A stretch of DNA of 64,000 nt, taken from positions 1,488,001-1,552,000 of the forward strand of contig JBBELK010000162.1 of the NCBI GenBank assembly GCA_037783545.1, read 5' to 3'. Position 1 is the stretch's first letter; each line of letters starts with the position of its first letter. The position numbers were made by a program, and so were the translations under genes. Positions 22,316 to 35,800 of this stretch are shown here, in pieces. The notes beneath the pieces were generated by a model. That model was not told where the DNA came from and made no database searches. It saw nothing but the letters and a program-made list of their open reading frames with translations. This stretch comes from Henricia sp. BOLD:AAB3569. Its lineage: Eukaryota > Echinodermata > Asteroidea > Spinulosida > Echinasteridae.

Positions 22316-22640
22316 TTATGCACCTATCAATTGTTTCCCCCAACCCCACCCCCCGGGCTACCCCACCTAAGAGGTGGGGATTGTCACTTTTTTGTGACAA
22401 AATCCCCACCCCTGGAGCAACATTTAGGTGACAAAAATCCCCACCCTCGGGGTGCAAAACATGCGCGTCTTGTATACAAATACACGGGTCAAATGCCCCA
22501 CCCTGGGGCATGAAAAACGTGATCAAACCCCCACCTAGGGGGTGGGACAGAGCGGGGGGAGGGGGAGGGGGAGGGGGGGAGGGGAGGGGGAGGGGGGGAG
22601 GGGGAGGGGGGTGGGGGTGGGATAGGTGCATTATAACCTC
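22316..22640. mobile_element. Palindrome-rich MITE-like repeat
   Basis: TTATGCACCTATC near 22316 pairs with GATAGGTGCATTATAA near 22625. Several short palindromes lie inside (CCACCTAAGAGGTGG, TGCCCCACCCTGGGGCA, CCCCCACCTAGGGGG). The right part is the G-rich tract listed separately. Confidence 0.5.
22553..22620 (+). repeat. (GGGGGA)n tract with G-quadruplex potential
   Basis: There are at least ten runs of four to seven G separated by single A or T. The plus strand could form stacked quadruplexes. The complementary strand reads as a proline/serine repeat in small spurious frames. Confidence 0.9.
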
Positions 22641-22764
22641 GTATGCTGTGCCAAACAGCCGGATCACGACCGAGTCTGATGAACGTTTTCACATGCTTTC
22701 TGTGGTAGGAGTTTTAACTGCTGATTTACATTCATTACTGCAAACAAGCTGATTGTTATTATTT

Positions 22765-23040
22765 GTATTATTTATTTTTGGTATTCATACCAAGGATTCC
22801 TCTAAAGTGCCCATTGCACTGTCACTCGCAAGCGTAAGGAAACTCATGAAGAATTATAAATTAGACATGGCCAGAGACACCGGGGAATCCCCTTGCTTTA
22901 CCTAACACACTGGACCAATGGCTTTACATCCCTTCCGAAGGATGGAGCAAGTGTACCGCAGCCGGGGGGGAGGTTCGAACCCACAACCCTAAGTTTTCAC
23001 CTATGATTACAAGTCAATGACCCAAGCCACGGTACCCCAC
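22765..23040 (-). mobile_element. SINE family A, minus-strand copy
   Basis: Read on the minus strand it begins GGTACCGTGGCTTGGGTCAT, carries a B-box (GGTTCGAACC) and the GAGCAAGGGGATTCCCCGGT body, and ends in GGTATGAATACC plus an AT-rich tail. It lies just downstream of ZNF830. Confidence 0.8.
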
Positions 23041-23144
23041 ATACCAAGGTCTGGCCCTATATCCACCATCCACTCCCTTGGTAGTATCAAGAACAAAAAC
23101 AGCTATTTGGGAGAAGGTATTTACTTAATTTTTCTTACAGTAGT

Positions 23145-23150
23145 TTTATT
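23145..23150 (-). terminator. Possible polyadenylation signal of ZNF830
   Basis: TTTATT on the plus strand gives AATAAA about 540 bp past the ZNF830 stop codon on the minus strand. It is the first canonical hexamer I noticed downstream. The transcript end is not otherwise supported. Confidence 0.2.
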
Positions 23151-23690
23151 GTCTCTCTTGTACTTTTTAATGTGAGAGTATTGTTAATAGTCAAATCAGA
23201 TGATGTATCAAACCGCACCAAGCGAAGCATGATGAGATTAAATGGAGTACTCAATGAACCGTCGCTAAATGTGTTTGCGCTTACGTATGTCAAATTCATG
23301 GTAGTTTGTATCATACATGTACACTTCAACTGATTGGGATGCAGTTAGCCCCCGGTACCGGAGCCACATCCAAAGCTGGAGCATTTTTAGTAACAGTATG
23401 GTAGCAAGGCACCTACCACGTCAACTTCACGGAGCAACACTATACAGTGTCTGCCATTTTTAGAGTACTCCCATGAACTCCTGCACGACATGGTTTTGTT
23501 TTATACAGCACTGACGTCATCTCTCGTTTGATCTATAAAGCAAAAGGGTAGTATAAAACTTTGGGGAAACCCTGGTGAGGTGTGTCAGTTTACTCTCGGC
23601 CGTGCGAGTACTAAACTTGGTACATCTGCCATTGAGCTTCCAGTCATGACAGTTTCTTGTGTACATTCAATTTGTTTGTATAAGTGTCTT

Positions 23691-23877
23691 TCATTTCCAC
23701 ACGCTCTTTGACCTCCAGTCCAGAAACTCCTCAAACTCTGCCTCATCCCCACTGCCACTGCCTTCCTCCCGATTTCTACCTCCTGTTGTCTGCTGCTGCT
23801 GCAACCTCTCAGCTTCCACTTGGGACTTGATATTGTCCTGCTTGTCTCTCAGGGCTTCAACCTTGGCAAAACAGTGT
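23691..23877 (-). CDS. ZNF830: ZNF830 exon 9 (C-terminus and stop)
   Basis: It completes I273 and encodes residues 274-334 (HCFAKVEALRDKQDNIKSQV ...), a glutamine run, an acidic segment and EEFLDWRSKSVWK before TGA at 23693-23691. The acceptor is TATTTTAG. Intron 8 upstream is 3433 bp and largely inverted repeat. Confidence 0.95.
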
Positions 23878-26800
23878 CTAAAATATGAAACGAAATGTCC
23901 AAGATTTGTGCATAAATGACCTGTAAATAGTTTTAGGATACTGAATTGCAAACTGCATCCCAGGAAGTGGAGAACACTGCCTCGACCACTACACAATGTA
24001 TCATTTAAGTAGTTCAGACAAGGTTAGCCAATCGTTTGTTTAACCAGTTAACGCTGGTATTATTTCAAACATTGCTGTACGTAGGTACAGGTTTATTTTT
24101 ATGGAAGGACGGGAAACAACTAAATTCAATAACCATGTCTGGTCAATAACCATGTCTGGTCAAGTATGTTGTTATGTTGTTAATTTGGTCCACCCTCGTA
24201 AGTTGAGCACTAGTAATATTTTATGTTGTTATGTATGTTGATGCACTGTCATTGTACATTTGTTATGAACTGTTTTAGCCACTTCCCTCCAAAATTACTG
24301 CAAGTGTAGAAGTCTAACGCAGTAACAAACAAATTTCCTCTAAACATGTTTACTAGGCCTCCGATCCACTACACCGATGGGTAAATCTTACATGTATTAC
24401 TGCCCCGTTTTCAATAGGACGAAATGCTTACAGAGATGTCAACATCGCAATTTGAAAAAGCGTAGTTTGCCACGGAGCACCGACTTTTGACACAATTTTA
24501 TAACTTACACCCAAAGCTGTATTTAAAACCCACATTTGAAGCTATGCATTATACAGGGTGAGTAAAAAAAATTATATACCTCATGCGTAGATTCCTGTCA
24601 TCTGATTGGTTAAAAGTGGGGGCATTGAATCGGCTAGACCCGGCGCGTATGCCAACTGGTCAATAGTCTTTGCCATGCCCCGGGCATAGTCATTTAGCGG
24701 GTTGCGGACGCGCGCATTACATGTGTTAGCATAGCTATAGCTGTGCACCAACTATGCAGCTGGGCATAGTCATTTAGCGGGTTCCGGCGCGCGCATTACA
24801 TGTGTTAGCATAGCTATAGCTGTGCACCAACTATGCAGCTGTGCGCTCACGTAAACATTCATCAGGACGGTAATGGCGGAATCTCGACGTCATTTTGTCG
24901 TCTGTCGTAGATGATGAAGTCCTTAAGAAAGTAAGAGAAGTGGCCTACAGTGAAAACTGTGTCAGGTGAAATGTGCTACTAAAGTGCCAGGTGATTATGC
25001 TACAATGTTTGCTGTAAATATACAACTTTTCCGCCGTAGACCAGCTTCCGAGATCGAAACTCGAAGGACCAATGTCTTGACTGTATGATGTATCGTTACT
25101 TTTAACCAACCAGATGACAAAAATCTACACATTCGGTATATAAAACAAATATTGACTGCTGTTTATTCGGGTCATGGTTAAGATTATAGGCCCTCGGTGA
25201 TCTCGAAGCCATGACTATGCCCCTCGGCTTCCGCCTCAGGGCATAGTCATGGCTTCGAGATCACCTTGGGCCTATAATCTTAACCATGCCCCTCATTGCA
25301 GTCAATATTTGTATACTATACACTTTTAAAATTACTTGTTGTATTTTAGTGTATCAATATTTATATGAGATGTTTTGACATATATTTTAGATAAGTTCTC
25401 CTGTGTCTTTTGGTAGCAGTTTAATTAAATTATGAATGACCGCACATGAGGCAAATAAGGGTGTCATTAGTGTGGAACACGACTTGCGCCAATTCAGTGT
25501 GGCTAGGAAAAAGAAAAGGATTTGAACCAGTGCAGAGCTGCCAACCCTCCCGGATTTTCCAAACAGATTCTTCGGACAATAACTAATTTTGTGAGTCCTG
25601 ACATGGATAAACACCCTCCTGGATTGTCAATTAACACCCTTGGGGATTTGTAGATGTGTTTGGAGTCACGGAATAAACCTGTTTTCCCAGATGTCTTCCC
25701 CAAAACCCGGGAAGGTTGGCAGCTCTGCCAGTGACTTAAAGGCACAGGCTCGTCAGCAATGCGCGCGCGCCAAATTCGTGCCATGAAATACGCAGCTCCA
25801 TGCCTTTGCTCTGGAGCTGCGTATTTCGTGGCACAAATTTGGCGCTCGCGCATTGCGGACGAGCCTGTGCCTTTAATTGGTTGTTGTCAAGGATCAACAG
25901 AGCAACAAAACATGGCTCACACCCTTGCAAAGGGCTACTTGGTAAGCGAATTCCACCGCACACAAAGTGCCATGCCCGTGTTCCAAAGCTTTCGCCAGCA
26001 ATTTCCTAATGCAAAGATGTCCAACTCGTGCCACCATTAAATCAAATGTTCGTAAATACCAAGCTACAGGGACAAGCCACAACCTAGAAACAAACGCAAG
26101 TTTATTGGGGTTTTGTTTTGGTCCCTTTTTTTCAATTCTGATGTTGGCGCAAGTCATGTTCCACCCGACACCCTTATTTGCCTCATGTGCGGTCATGCGT
26201 GAAACATAATTTAATTAAACTGCTACTAAAAGACACAGGAGAACTTATCCAAAATACATGTCAAAACATCTCATATAAATATTGGTACACTAAAACACAA
26301 CAAGTAATTTTAAAAGTGTATAGTTTTTTTTGACTCGCACTGTAGAATTATGTCACAATACTGATCGCCAATGGCTGAAACAATTGTGCAAACTACGCCT
26401 AAATCATAGATGTTGGCATCTCTGTGCTTACATACAACATTGTACGTGCACAGCTACGCTACATCTGTGGCATTGCCTGGAGCGCAATGAAACCGACTTC
26501 CCATGGCAAAGACTACGCATGGAGCATAGTATGAATTCTAAAGACACAGGGCTTAATTTCAGTGTCCCATCTTTTCACCAATCACAAGATGAGGTATATA
26601 ATATACAAATATTGACTGCAATGAGGGGCATGGTTAAGATTATAGGCCCAAGGTGATCTCGAAGCCATGACTATGCCCCGAGGCGGAAGCCGAGGGGCAT
26701 AGTCATGGCTTCGAGATCACCGAGGGCCTATAATCTTAACCATGACCCGAATAAACAGCAGTCAATATTTGTTTTATATACAGAATGTGTAGATTTTTGT

Positions 26801-29800
26801 CATCTGGTTGGTTAAAAGTAACGATACATCATACAGTCATGACAGTGGTCTACGGCGGAAAAGTTGTATATTTACAGCAAACATTTGTAGCATAATCACC
26901 TGGCAATTTAGTAGCACATTTCACCTGACACACTTTTCACTGTAGGCCACTTCGCTTATATTTTTAAGGACTTCATCATCTACGACAGACGTCGAGATTC
27001 CGCCATTTATACCGTCCTGATGAATGTTTACGTGAAGCGCCCAGCTGCATAGTTGGTGCACAGCTATGCTAACACATGTAATGCGCGCGTCCGGAACCCG
27101 CTAAATGACTATGCCCGGGGCATGGCAAAGACTATTGCCCGGTGGGCATATACGCGCCGGGTCTAGCTGATTCAATGCCCCCACTTTTAACCAATCAGAT
27201 GACAGGAATCTACGCATGAGGTATATAACAAAAGTTATTACCCAACATCAGATGTGACCAGTAATCAGCAAGGAATTTCTACATCTATGAAGTGTGTTTT
27301 CTTTGCTTACATTTGTTCATCTATCTCATCAATGTTCCTGTCCACTTGTGCTGCTTCTTCATCCTCTACCTGGATGTTCTCGGATACCTGCAGAAAATGA
27401 GAAGGAACATAGCCCTTGAGGAAGGCACTCAATCACACTTGCTCCATCCTTCGGAAGGGGTGTAAAGCCGTTGGTCCAGTGTGTGTTAGGTAACGGTAAC
27501 ACACTTTAAAGATCACAGAGCATTCTTTCGTAAAGAGCAAGGGGATGCCCCGGTGCCTCTGACCATTTCTAATTTCTAATTCGTCATGGGTTTCCTCACG
27601 CTTGCGAGCGACAGTGCAATGGGCACTTTAGAGGAGTCCTTGGTATGAATACAAGAAAATAATATTAATAATAATAATTTAAACAACGCTGAATGCCGCA
27701 ATAGGGCGACATTTCGGCAAGACTCTCACCGGGGACCACCGAAATTTCGGCAAGAGTCACTCAAAATGACACCTTATTTTTTTACCCAAAGCTTCCAGAG
27801 ATGGTCACAGACCGAAGAGAAACAACTCCAGTCCCGATAAAAATGGTTCTCGACCTAAATAAAATGGTTTTTGACCTAAAAAAAATTAATTTTAAACTCA
27901 AAAATATTAGGGCGACACCAAAATGTCGCCCTATTGAGCAGGTCGCCCTAACATACCTTTTTTACACACGATTTGTCGCCCTATTCTAGCATTGATAGTA
28001 ATTAATCATTGACAGCAAATTATTTACTCTGATTATCATGCATGTTAAAAACCACACATCCCACATCCCACCAAAATGTCGCCCTATTGAGCAGGTCGCC
28101 CTAACATACCTTTTTTACACACGATTTGTCGCCCTATTCTAGCATTGATAGTAATTAATCATTGACAGCAAATTATTTACTCTGATTATCATGCATATTA
28201 AAAACCACACATCCCACTGGATTTTTCTGCAAATTTAGCACACCTACATGTGTTGTCTAGGGTGTCGGATGGCGTAGTGGAAGCTAGAGCGCTCGTCTCC
28301 CAACCCACAGATCGTGGGTTCAAATCCCGGCCGGGGCACCCTCAGTTCACCCAGCTGTGATTGGGTAGCTAGTCTATCAAGTTAATTAGGGTTGGTTTTG
28401 CCCTTACCCGACGTAAGGTAATATTTATTAGGGTGGGATGAAGGTCAGTCTTTTTTACCCCCTTGCGTCTCCCCGACACAAGCTAAATCCATGTATGATA
28501 TAGTCCATTAAGACCAAGCGAAGGTACAGGCAGCGGAGAAAGGAACTGGCCATCCTACTCCATTATGCTGAGGCTCAGGAAACAATGCCGCTCTACCGGC
28601 ATGTCCCCAATGCTCATTGGATGAGTATGGGACTAACTTTACCTTTACATGTGTACAGACCAAAGCAACTTTTGCTCAGTGGAGGAAAAATGAAATCTAA
28701 ACTCTGAACCATGAATGCGAGTCAGAGGTCACTTTCTTTTATAAATATGTAAAGTATATCATTCCAGCAGCACAATTTAGAAGACATACAGGCCAACCAC
28801 TTTCCACATTTAGTTGTAAATTATAGACCTTTATCATGGCGCGGCTTTCCTTTCCCTCCATTAAAATCTACGTAACCAAATTGAGGCAGGAAATTGCAGG
28901 AAAAAAATTTGACCCCATGTTGAAATTGTCCCGTGTGCATAACAATGTCACGAGCATAGTGCGATCTCGCTAACATGCAGTGCGAAAAGTGATTCTTTAC
29001 AAGAGGAGATTAACTTGCGCTATTGTGCGGTTGTGCAGATACACTGATTGTGTCTGAAGCGTACAGGGAACAGTACAATGACCCTGTTCTCACGAGAGAA
29101 ATCGCTTCGATCGACGAAGATTAGTTAATTATTGTTAGTTAATGAAGCGTGCGTTCATATATCACTTATCGAAGATCGAATGAAAAGCGACCGCTAACGA
29201 AGATCGAATGAAGCCGTAGGAGGTCGTACATGTGCGTCCCGCATCAAGTGCTGAGCTTCAAGCGTCTAGACACGCCGTGTGGTTTTCCAGCGGCGCATCA
29301 AAAACAACTCTTGCTAGGCACTCGACGCACAACGCGCTTGTGCAACAGGCCCGCCAAATCACTTCATGAAACGAAGGGAGCAGTTCACATTACAAATTTG
29401 CTTCGTCGAATGAAGCGATCTCTTCGTCAAATTAAGCTATTTCCTTTATCGAATGAAGCGATTCTAATCATCGTCGAATAAAGCTGCGTGCTTTCACATC
29501 AGGAAATCTCTTCGTCGATTCATTGTCGAACGAAGCGATTTCTCTAGTGAGAACGGGGTCAAAGATGTCTGTGGCATGATAAAGGTCTATAGCCTTAGCC
29601 TGCAAGCAAAATGACGTAACAATACTGCGCAAAGCATGATGGACAGAGCCTCTTCTCATTGCGTTTGCGATGAGTAAATCAAACTCACTGTAGTTTTAAT
29701 CACGCTCTTTAACTAATTGTGGGATGAAGTTAGCTCCTGGCACTTAGAGTCACCTCCGAAGAGTCTCTGGCATATTTTTTATAACAAAGCACCTACGACG

Positions 29801-32800
29801 TCGAACACACGGACCAACGCTAAACCCCATAGGCCATTTTATTATAGTACTCCAAACAATCCCATGAACCTGTGCGTCGTGGCTTTGTTTACATTGTTGA
29901 CGTCATCTCTCATTCTGTCTATTGCATTTGACATATAGGCCTACATGTATTACCTGGTTTTCTTCTGCCATTTCTTTCTGGAATTTGCTCCATTCCTCTT
30001 CCATGGTGTTTTTCACTTCAACTTTGCGAACCTGTGAGTTAAATTAACAAAAGCCTATTGGTGTGACGTGAGCGAACAAACATGCTTACCTAAAGTAATA
30101 TCAACTGTTACTTTTGATGGTTTTGTTACATGTAGCACAGAAATAGTGTGTACCTTTGCATCCATGACAGGGTCATCAAAGAAACCCTCAGGTATTGCAT
30201 CTGCAGCAGTGGATGGCTTCCTGTGTCGCAGAGAAGATGAAAGGTCTATTGAGTCAGCTCAGGAAACACTTCATGTCTTAAATACGTGAGATGCTCATCT
30301 TTAATTATAACTGGACGATTATGAAATCAGGGTGTCTGCGGGTTTCAGCAAGTCAAATGTAAGACTTTTTAAGACCTTTTTTAATGCCTTTTTAAGACCA
30401 ATTAAACCCCCAAAACAGGAAAGAATTCCATACTCGGTCACCACAGGCCCCAAAATCTGAGCTAACAATTTAATACTTTTTAATGCTTTTTAAGGCTTTA
30501 AATTTAGAAAATGAATTTATGACTTTTTAAGACCCACATGGATAGGCCATGCCAACTAAATGTCCTTGGGCAAAGTGACAGTTCCAACACTCTAGCTAGC
30601 TTGTACATGTAGGTATGAGATAAATGCAAAAGTCTCAGTTTTTTGTTCGTGTAAAATGGTACCTTTGTAGAAGAAATTGCCATTTAAAAAAAAGGTGTCT
30701 GCAAACAACTTTTTTACCATTCATTCAACACAAAAACCATGCATGGATTTTACAGGTTTTCTGAAGTACCTGTATTACTGCATCTGTGTGGCTGAAATTT
30801 TTACAAGGTAACATATAGTAAATGCTGCCCTGTTTTTAAGAGTTTTCCAATCGTGTAATCTGTCTTTGGCGCTTTGAAAATGTTTGTAATTATGTTGGAA
30901 TCAGAAATTGTCAGTGGGATAGATGTCAACCAAAAAACATTTCACATACCTTTCTTTTGATTTGCCATCTGTTGAGTTCCGCACATCTGCATCTTTCTCT
31001 TCTGGAGCTCTGTTGGTGCTTTTGGAAGAAGTCGAAGGGTCAGAGAAATCTACCACAAGAATATATTTGTTTTGTCAAAATGCAGACACATTGTTAGATG
31101 GAAAAAAAACCAATTACATGCATGCTAGCGAGTTTAGGAAAATGTGGCAAGGTGAATTAAAGTGTAACAAAGGTTTTTTTGTGCTTTAAAGCCCCAATAC
31201 TGGTACATCATTTGCAGTTGGGTCATTCCATAAAAACGGGACACAGTGTCCCCCTTACAGTGTACATGTACGTCGTGACACTTCTGGAGTTGATTTGTTA
31301 TGATTACCTGACTTTAGAGAACGATTACCCTCAGCATATAAAGAATATATGTGACCCGGTAGAACGTAATCAGGAATAAGTCGCTGATGCCGTTTCGAGT
31401 AATGGCCCAGTCAATTTGGTATGTAGGTGAAATCGTAAACAAAGTAGATTTTCGGGTTTTGGTACTTTGAGGAAGTGTAGTTGTCATAGATTACCGTCAT
31501 TAATGTGTTTATTGTAAAAACGATACTTAAAGATGAAAATAAAGATGATTTGTGTGAATTGTCCGTGTTCTTTTGTTCTAGGAAGTAATCAAAATCTTAT
31601 GAATAACACCGATTTTCCATACATTTTGTCACCCTTAATACTTATTATTCATTGAACCCCCTACATATGAATGAATGAATGAATGAATTTGGTATCGTCC
31701 GAAAGCTTATTATTTCACAATTTCGGTGACGTATATATTTTATTTCAAGGCCGGTTTTCTTGGAAAGTGGATTTGGTAAACAACCGATGGCTTGTCACGT
31801 TATCGGATCATAACTATAGAACCGAACAAGCTACATGCTTGTGATAGGTATCATTAGAAAGCTTATGAAATTTCCTTTCTCACCGTGTACATATCTCAAA
31901 AAGTAAATTGGCGACTTATTCCTGATTACGTTGTACCGGGTCACATATGGCTTCATGAATCAAACACCACCTTTATCTGTTGATACTACGCAAAACATAA
32001 CAAGAAAGATTCAATAAACTAGTGCGATCTTCTAAACAATAATTGGGGTGTCAATAATTCCTTCCAGATGTCTTCAGTTTATCTCAATCTTAAAGAAATT
32101 CCCTTGTACTGTTCTCAGGAGATAACTTTTGCCCAAAAAGGTAAGAAAATGCTGACACAACAACATACATTTCTGAAAAGCTTGTGTACAAATTTCCCCT
32201 TTATAAAGTATACGTATGTAACGTGGACGGACAATTAAAAGATGTACATGTAGAACTCGTCCTTTACATCTGGACTAGAGCTCAGTGTTGGGGCGTATAC
32301 ACTGACAAGGGTGATAGGGCCTTTGGTGGCATTATAAGGGGTAGAGTCAGGTGTTGCTCTGAGCCACTACTGCCTGGTTCTACCGTACTCAGCAGACTAT
32401 TCAGCACTGTGAAGCCTACTCTGGAAATGTTTTATGATCTCATCAGAGCCCTTTCCCTGCCAGTAAAACATGTACATGTAGTCTGTCTCCATCCGCTGTG
32501 TTTCCTGAAGGGTGGCAATGTCCAAGTTCAGTCTCTTAAGCTTGTTGATTATAACAGTCGCCTTCCTAGTGTCACTAATGTCCTGGGGGTAGGAAGAATG
32601 GTCAGTCATCCTTGTCTGGACATTGCAACTTCGCAACTTTCCAGTTTTAGAGCTGGTCCCTTTCATTCAGTTCTTTAGTTGCCTGGTGCAATGGTTACAG
32701 TCTGCTGTTCAGATAGCAGACCTTGGCAGGACAGGACCTCACTAGCTGGGGACTATCCAGCTCGAGGTGGGCAAAAGCTGTCCAATAAGATCCAATAATG

Positions 32801-35800
32801 TGGAATGCGGGATTAACTCGTACAAAAACGTGCTCTTAGAGTAATATTAGATCGTCATACGCAACTTATCAGGATGCGTTGGAAATCACTAACTTGACAA
32901 GTCTTGAGGTGCGTAGAGAAACATTTTGCAGGAAATTTGCTACCGAGTTGGCCAGTTCTAAGAATCCCTTACTTCACCAATCATATTAATGGAAATGGGA
33001 CTTTTTTTGTCCCCTGTGGTAATTTTCTTTTCGTAATCCGCTGTGTATTTTAAGATTTTAATGTTTATAACCCTGTATTTTACTTCTAAATTAAACGCAA
33101 TTTTGCTCTTGGCTACAAGTTTGAATTTGAATAAACCAAACTATCTATCAGACAAGAACAAGCTGCCTTATGGACTCCAACTCTGGATTTTTCCTCGGGG
33201 TTTATTCTTAAAGCCTCTCCCATCAATGGATAACTGCAAGGCAGTGGATGTTTGGCTTTGGATGTTTCCCTTCTCCGGTCCTAGATGGGCTGCCAGCCAA
33301 GGTTGACGAGCCTTAACTGCTCTAGATCTCACTCGATGGGCAGGAACGTCTAATTCCTGTTAGTTCACAGGAGAAGTCTACAATACTTTCCCACTGCACA
33401 GGGCTTTTAGTACATTAGGCCAAAAAAAAAAATAGTTCTGCTTCCGATTACATTGCATTTCAAAATAGGGTAGGTAGGTAGGGAATTTTTTTTTTTTTGC
33501 CAATTTTGTTTGTGCACAATCATATGGAGGCATCTGCGTGTAGTCAAGGCTTAAGGGTAACAGTAAAACAATGGAAACTCCACTCAACTTTAATACCAGC
33601 AACAAACCAGAACTATAAAAAAAGAGCAGTCACTGAACACTAAACAATCCTGCTCTAACTAACATAAATTTAAAAAAAAGCTGGTTCTATCGCTCTAAGG
33701 ATTTACCCAAATGCGAGGTAATCCGATTCATTTTGAATCCACCCGCAACTGAAAAGAACTGAAAAACGTTCCTTTACTCGCACAACCAAAAACGGGGATA
33801 CTCTCCCATACCACCAATGCACAATTAACTCAGTAAAACGGAACAATTGGACACACTTAAATTTTGAAATTAAAATAACATTTTATTTTTAAACAATAAA
33901 AAAATAAATAAATAAATAAATAAAAATAAATAAAAATAAAAATAAAAATAAATAATAGGGTCGGTCGGGAAACCGGAAGCAGAACTATTATTTTTTTTTG
34001 GCCTTATATACATTTTATCACATACATGCAAGACGGTCCATACCTGATGGAATAGATGATACTGTAGTTCTTTCAGTCTGGTCATCAGTTAGTTTCTTGG
34101 CAGCTTCAAGCGATGGTGGGCTTTTATTTTCACTGTCAAAAAATCCTGGTGGAGGACTGCAATGTGAACACAAAGCCTGTATATATTAGCCATGCATTAT
34201 ATTACTATCATTGCTATCAGGTGTTTGCAAAGTCCTACGGTTGAAAAATAGTGTCAAAGTACATGTAATTATAAAAGGTATTAAATTTAAAGTACCTTCT
34301 AACACAATGCTCTGACGAGTGCAAGTCAAAACGTGCATTTACATGCAGCATGTCTTTGTCATTACTTTATTATATTGTTTCATGCACATTTTCAACAAAA
34401 CACTTGTCACTCAAAGAACTCACAATGAAAATGAAATACTAAACGACATCACGTCATTTAGTCCATCCACTGATTTTCCTTGACAAGTTTCTGATTTACA
34501 ATGAGTGAAGACAATTTACGATATCCGTTATCCGCTCTCTTCTCCATTTCAGAGCACTAATTCCAGACAAGCACAGTTTAAAAAGCAACAGTTTCTGGAG
34601 TACCATGGCCGAGCGGTTTGGTGCATTGAATTAAAGACCGTGCTTAAAATATACGGTTGTGGGTTCGATCCCCGCCCGCGACCAAGGTACATGTGCCCTT
34701 GGGCAAGACACTTTGCCATAAGTTGCTGTTGAATATGCATAAGTATATCCCTACGTCATAGTGACCCTTGACCTGTTGTGTTGATTACAATACACGTCCC
34801 AACATGGCGATGTTCAGTTAACTTCAACGTGTGTCTTTGTCCAGTCATTTGTGTCATCAAACGGAGTAAGTCCAACCTATTATTACTACATGGTAGCAGC
34901 GGTGGTTTTCTAAGATACCTGTCGAGATTTTGGACATAATATATCGATATAACGGCATTTGGGGACACGTAAATAAAGCCGTTTTCTTCGTTGTTTCTTT
35001 CGTTCCACAATGGCACAACCTGCCGCTCAAGTGGGGGCGCACTTCCACGCGCCGCTGATCGGTCGCCTCGATTGTTATGATGAGGTAGAAGACATTCGCA
35101 ATTACATTGAACGATTGGACCTGTACTTTCAAGCCAATGATATTGTACAAGGAAAACAGACAGCTGTTCTGTTAAGTGTTGTAGGCCCCAATGTTTACAA
35201 AACCGCTAAAAGTTTGTCAGAGCCTACTCCACTCAGTGAACAATCCTACTCTGAACTGTGTGAGATTTTGATTGCGCACTATGGCCCCAGACGCCTGACC
35301 GTCTCAGAGAGATTCAGATTCTACAAGAGAGACCAACAGAGTTCAGAGAGTATTGCACAATATGCCATGACCCTACAGAATTTGGCCAGTACCTGCAACT
35401 TTGGTCAGTTCTTAGATGAAGCTTTGCGTGACAGATTAGTGTGTGGTATCCGTAGTGAGAACATCCAGAAGCATCTTCTCACCAAAGATGGCCTGAGCTT
35501 CCAAGCAGCCGTCAACTTGGCTAAAACCCTTGAAACAGCCGTGAAAGACTTACGTGAATTAAAGGGCAGCGTGGACACAGCTTCAGTTCATGCACTACAC
35601 AGGAAAGCCAAGCAGTTCACAAGACCGCACACTCAGACAAACAACAAACAGCAACAGAATGGGAAATCATGTTTCCGCTGTGGTCGAGATACCAGTCACA
35701 AGACATGCCCGGCAAGTGGACAGAAATGTAATTACTGCCACAAGATTGGCCATTTTGCATCAGTATGCCGGGGCAAGACCAAAAAGTTGCGATCAGTACA

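Larger units (their letters stand above)
24573..27228. repeat. 2.66-kb imperfect palindrome in ZNF830 intron 8
   Basis: The left arm 24573-25490 and right arm 26146-27228 are reverse complements. In order they contain element A with its own TIRs (24573-25143, TATACCTCATGCGTAGATTC against the inverse of CTACACATTCGGTATA), a palindromic element B (25145-25311, counterpart 26606-26771) and about 180 bp of unique flank. The left arm has an 80-bp tandem duplication (24682 and 24762). The right arm has about 270 extra bases at 26328-26600. The centre is filled by two other MITEs. Confidence 0.8.

Noticed and set aside
22278..22692. Proline/serine-rich frames opposite the G tract
   Set aside because: They reflect the (GGGGGA)n composition only.
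32184..32678. 164-codon plus-strand frame
   Set aside because: It is antisense to a clear LINE endonuclease remnant on the minus strand and has no domain of its own.
34857..35150. Minus-strand frame across the Gypsy LTR and gag start
   Set aside because: It is antisense to the LTR and gag; the same tail recurs at the 3' LTR.
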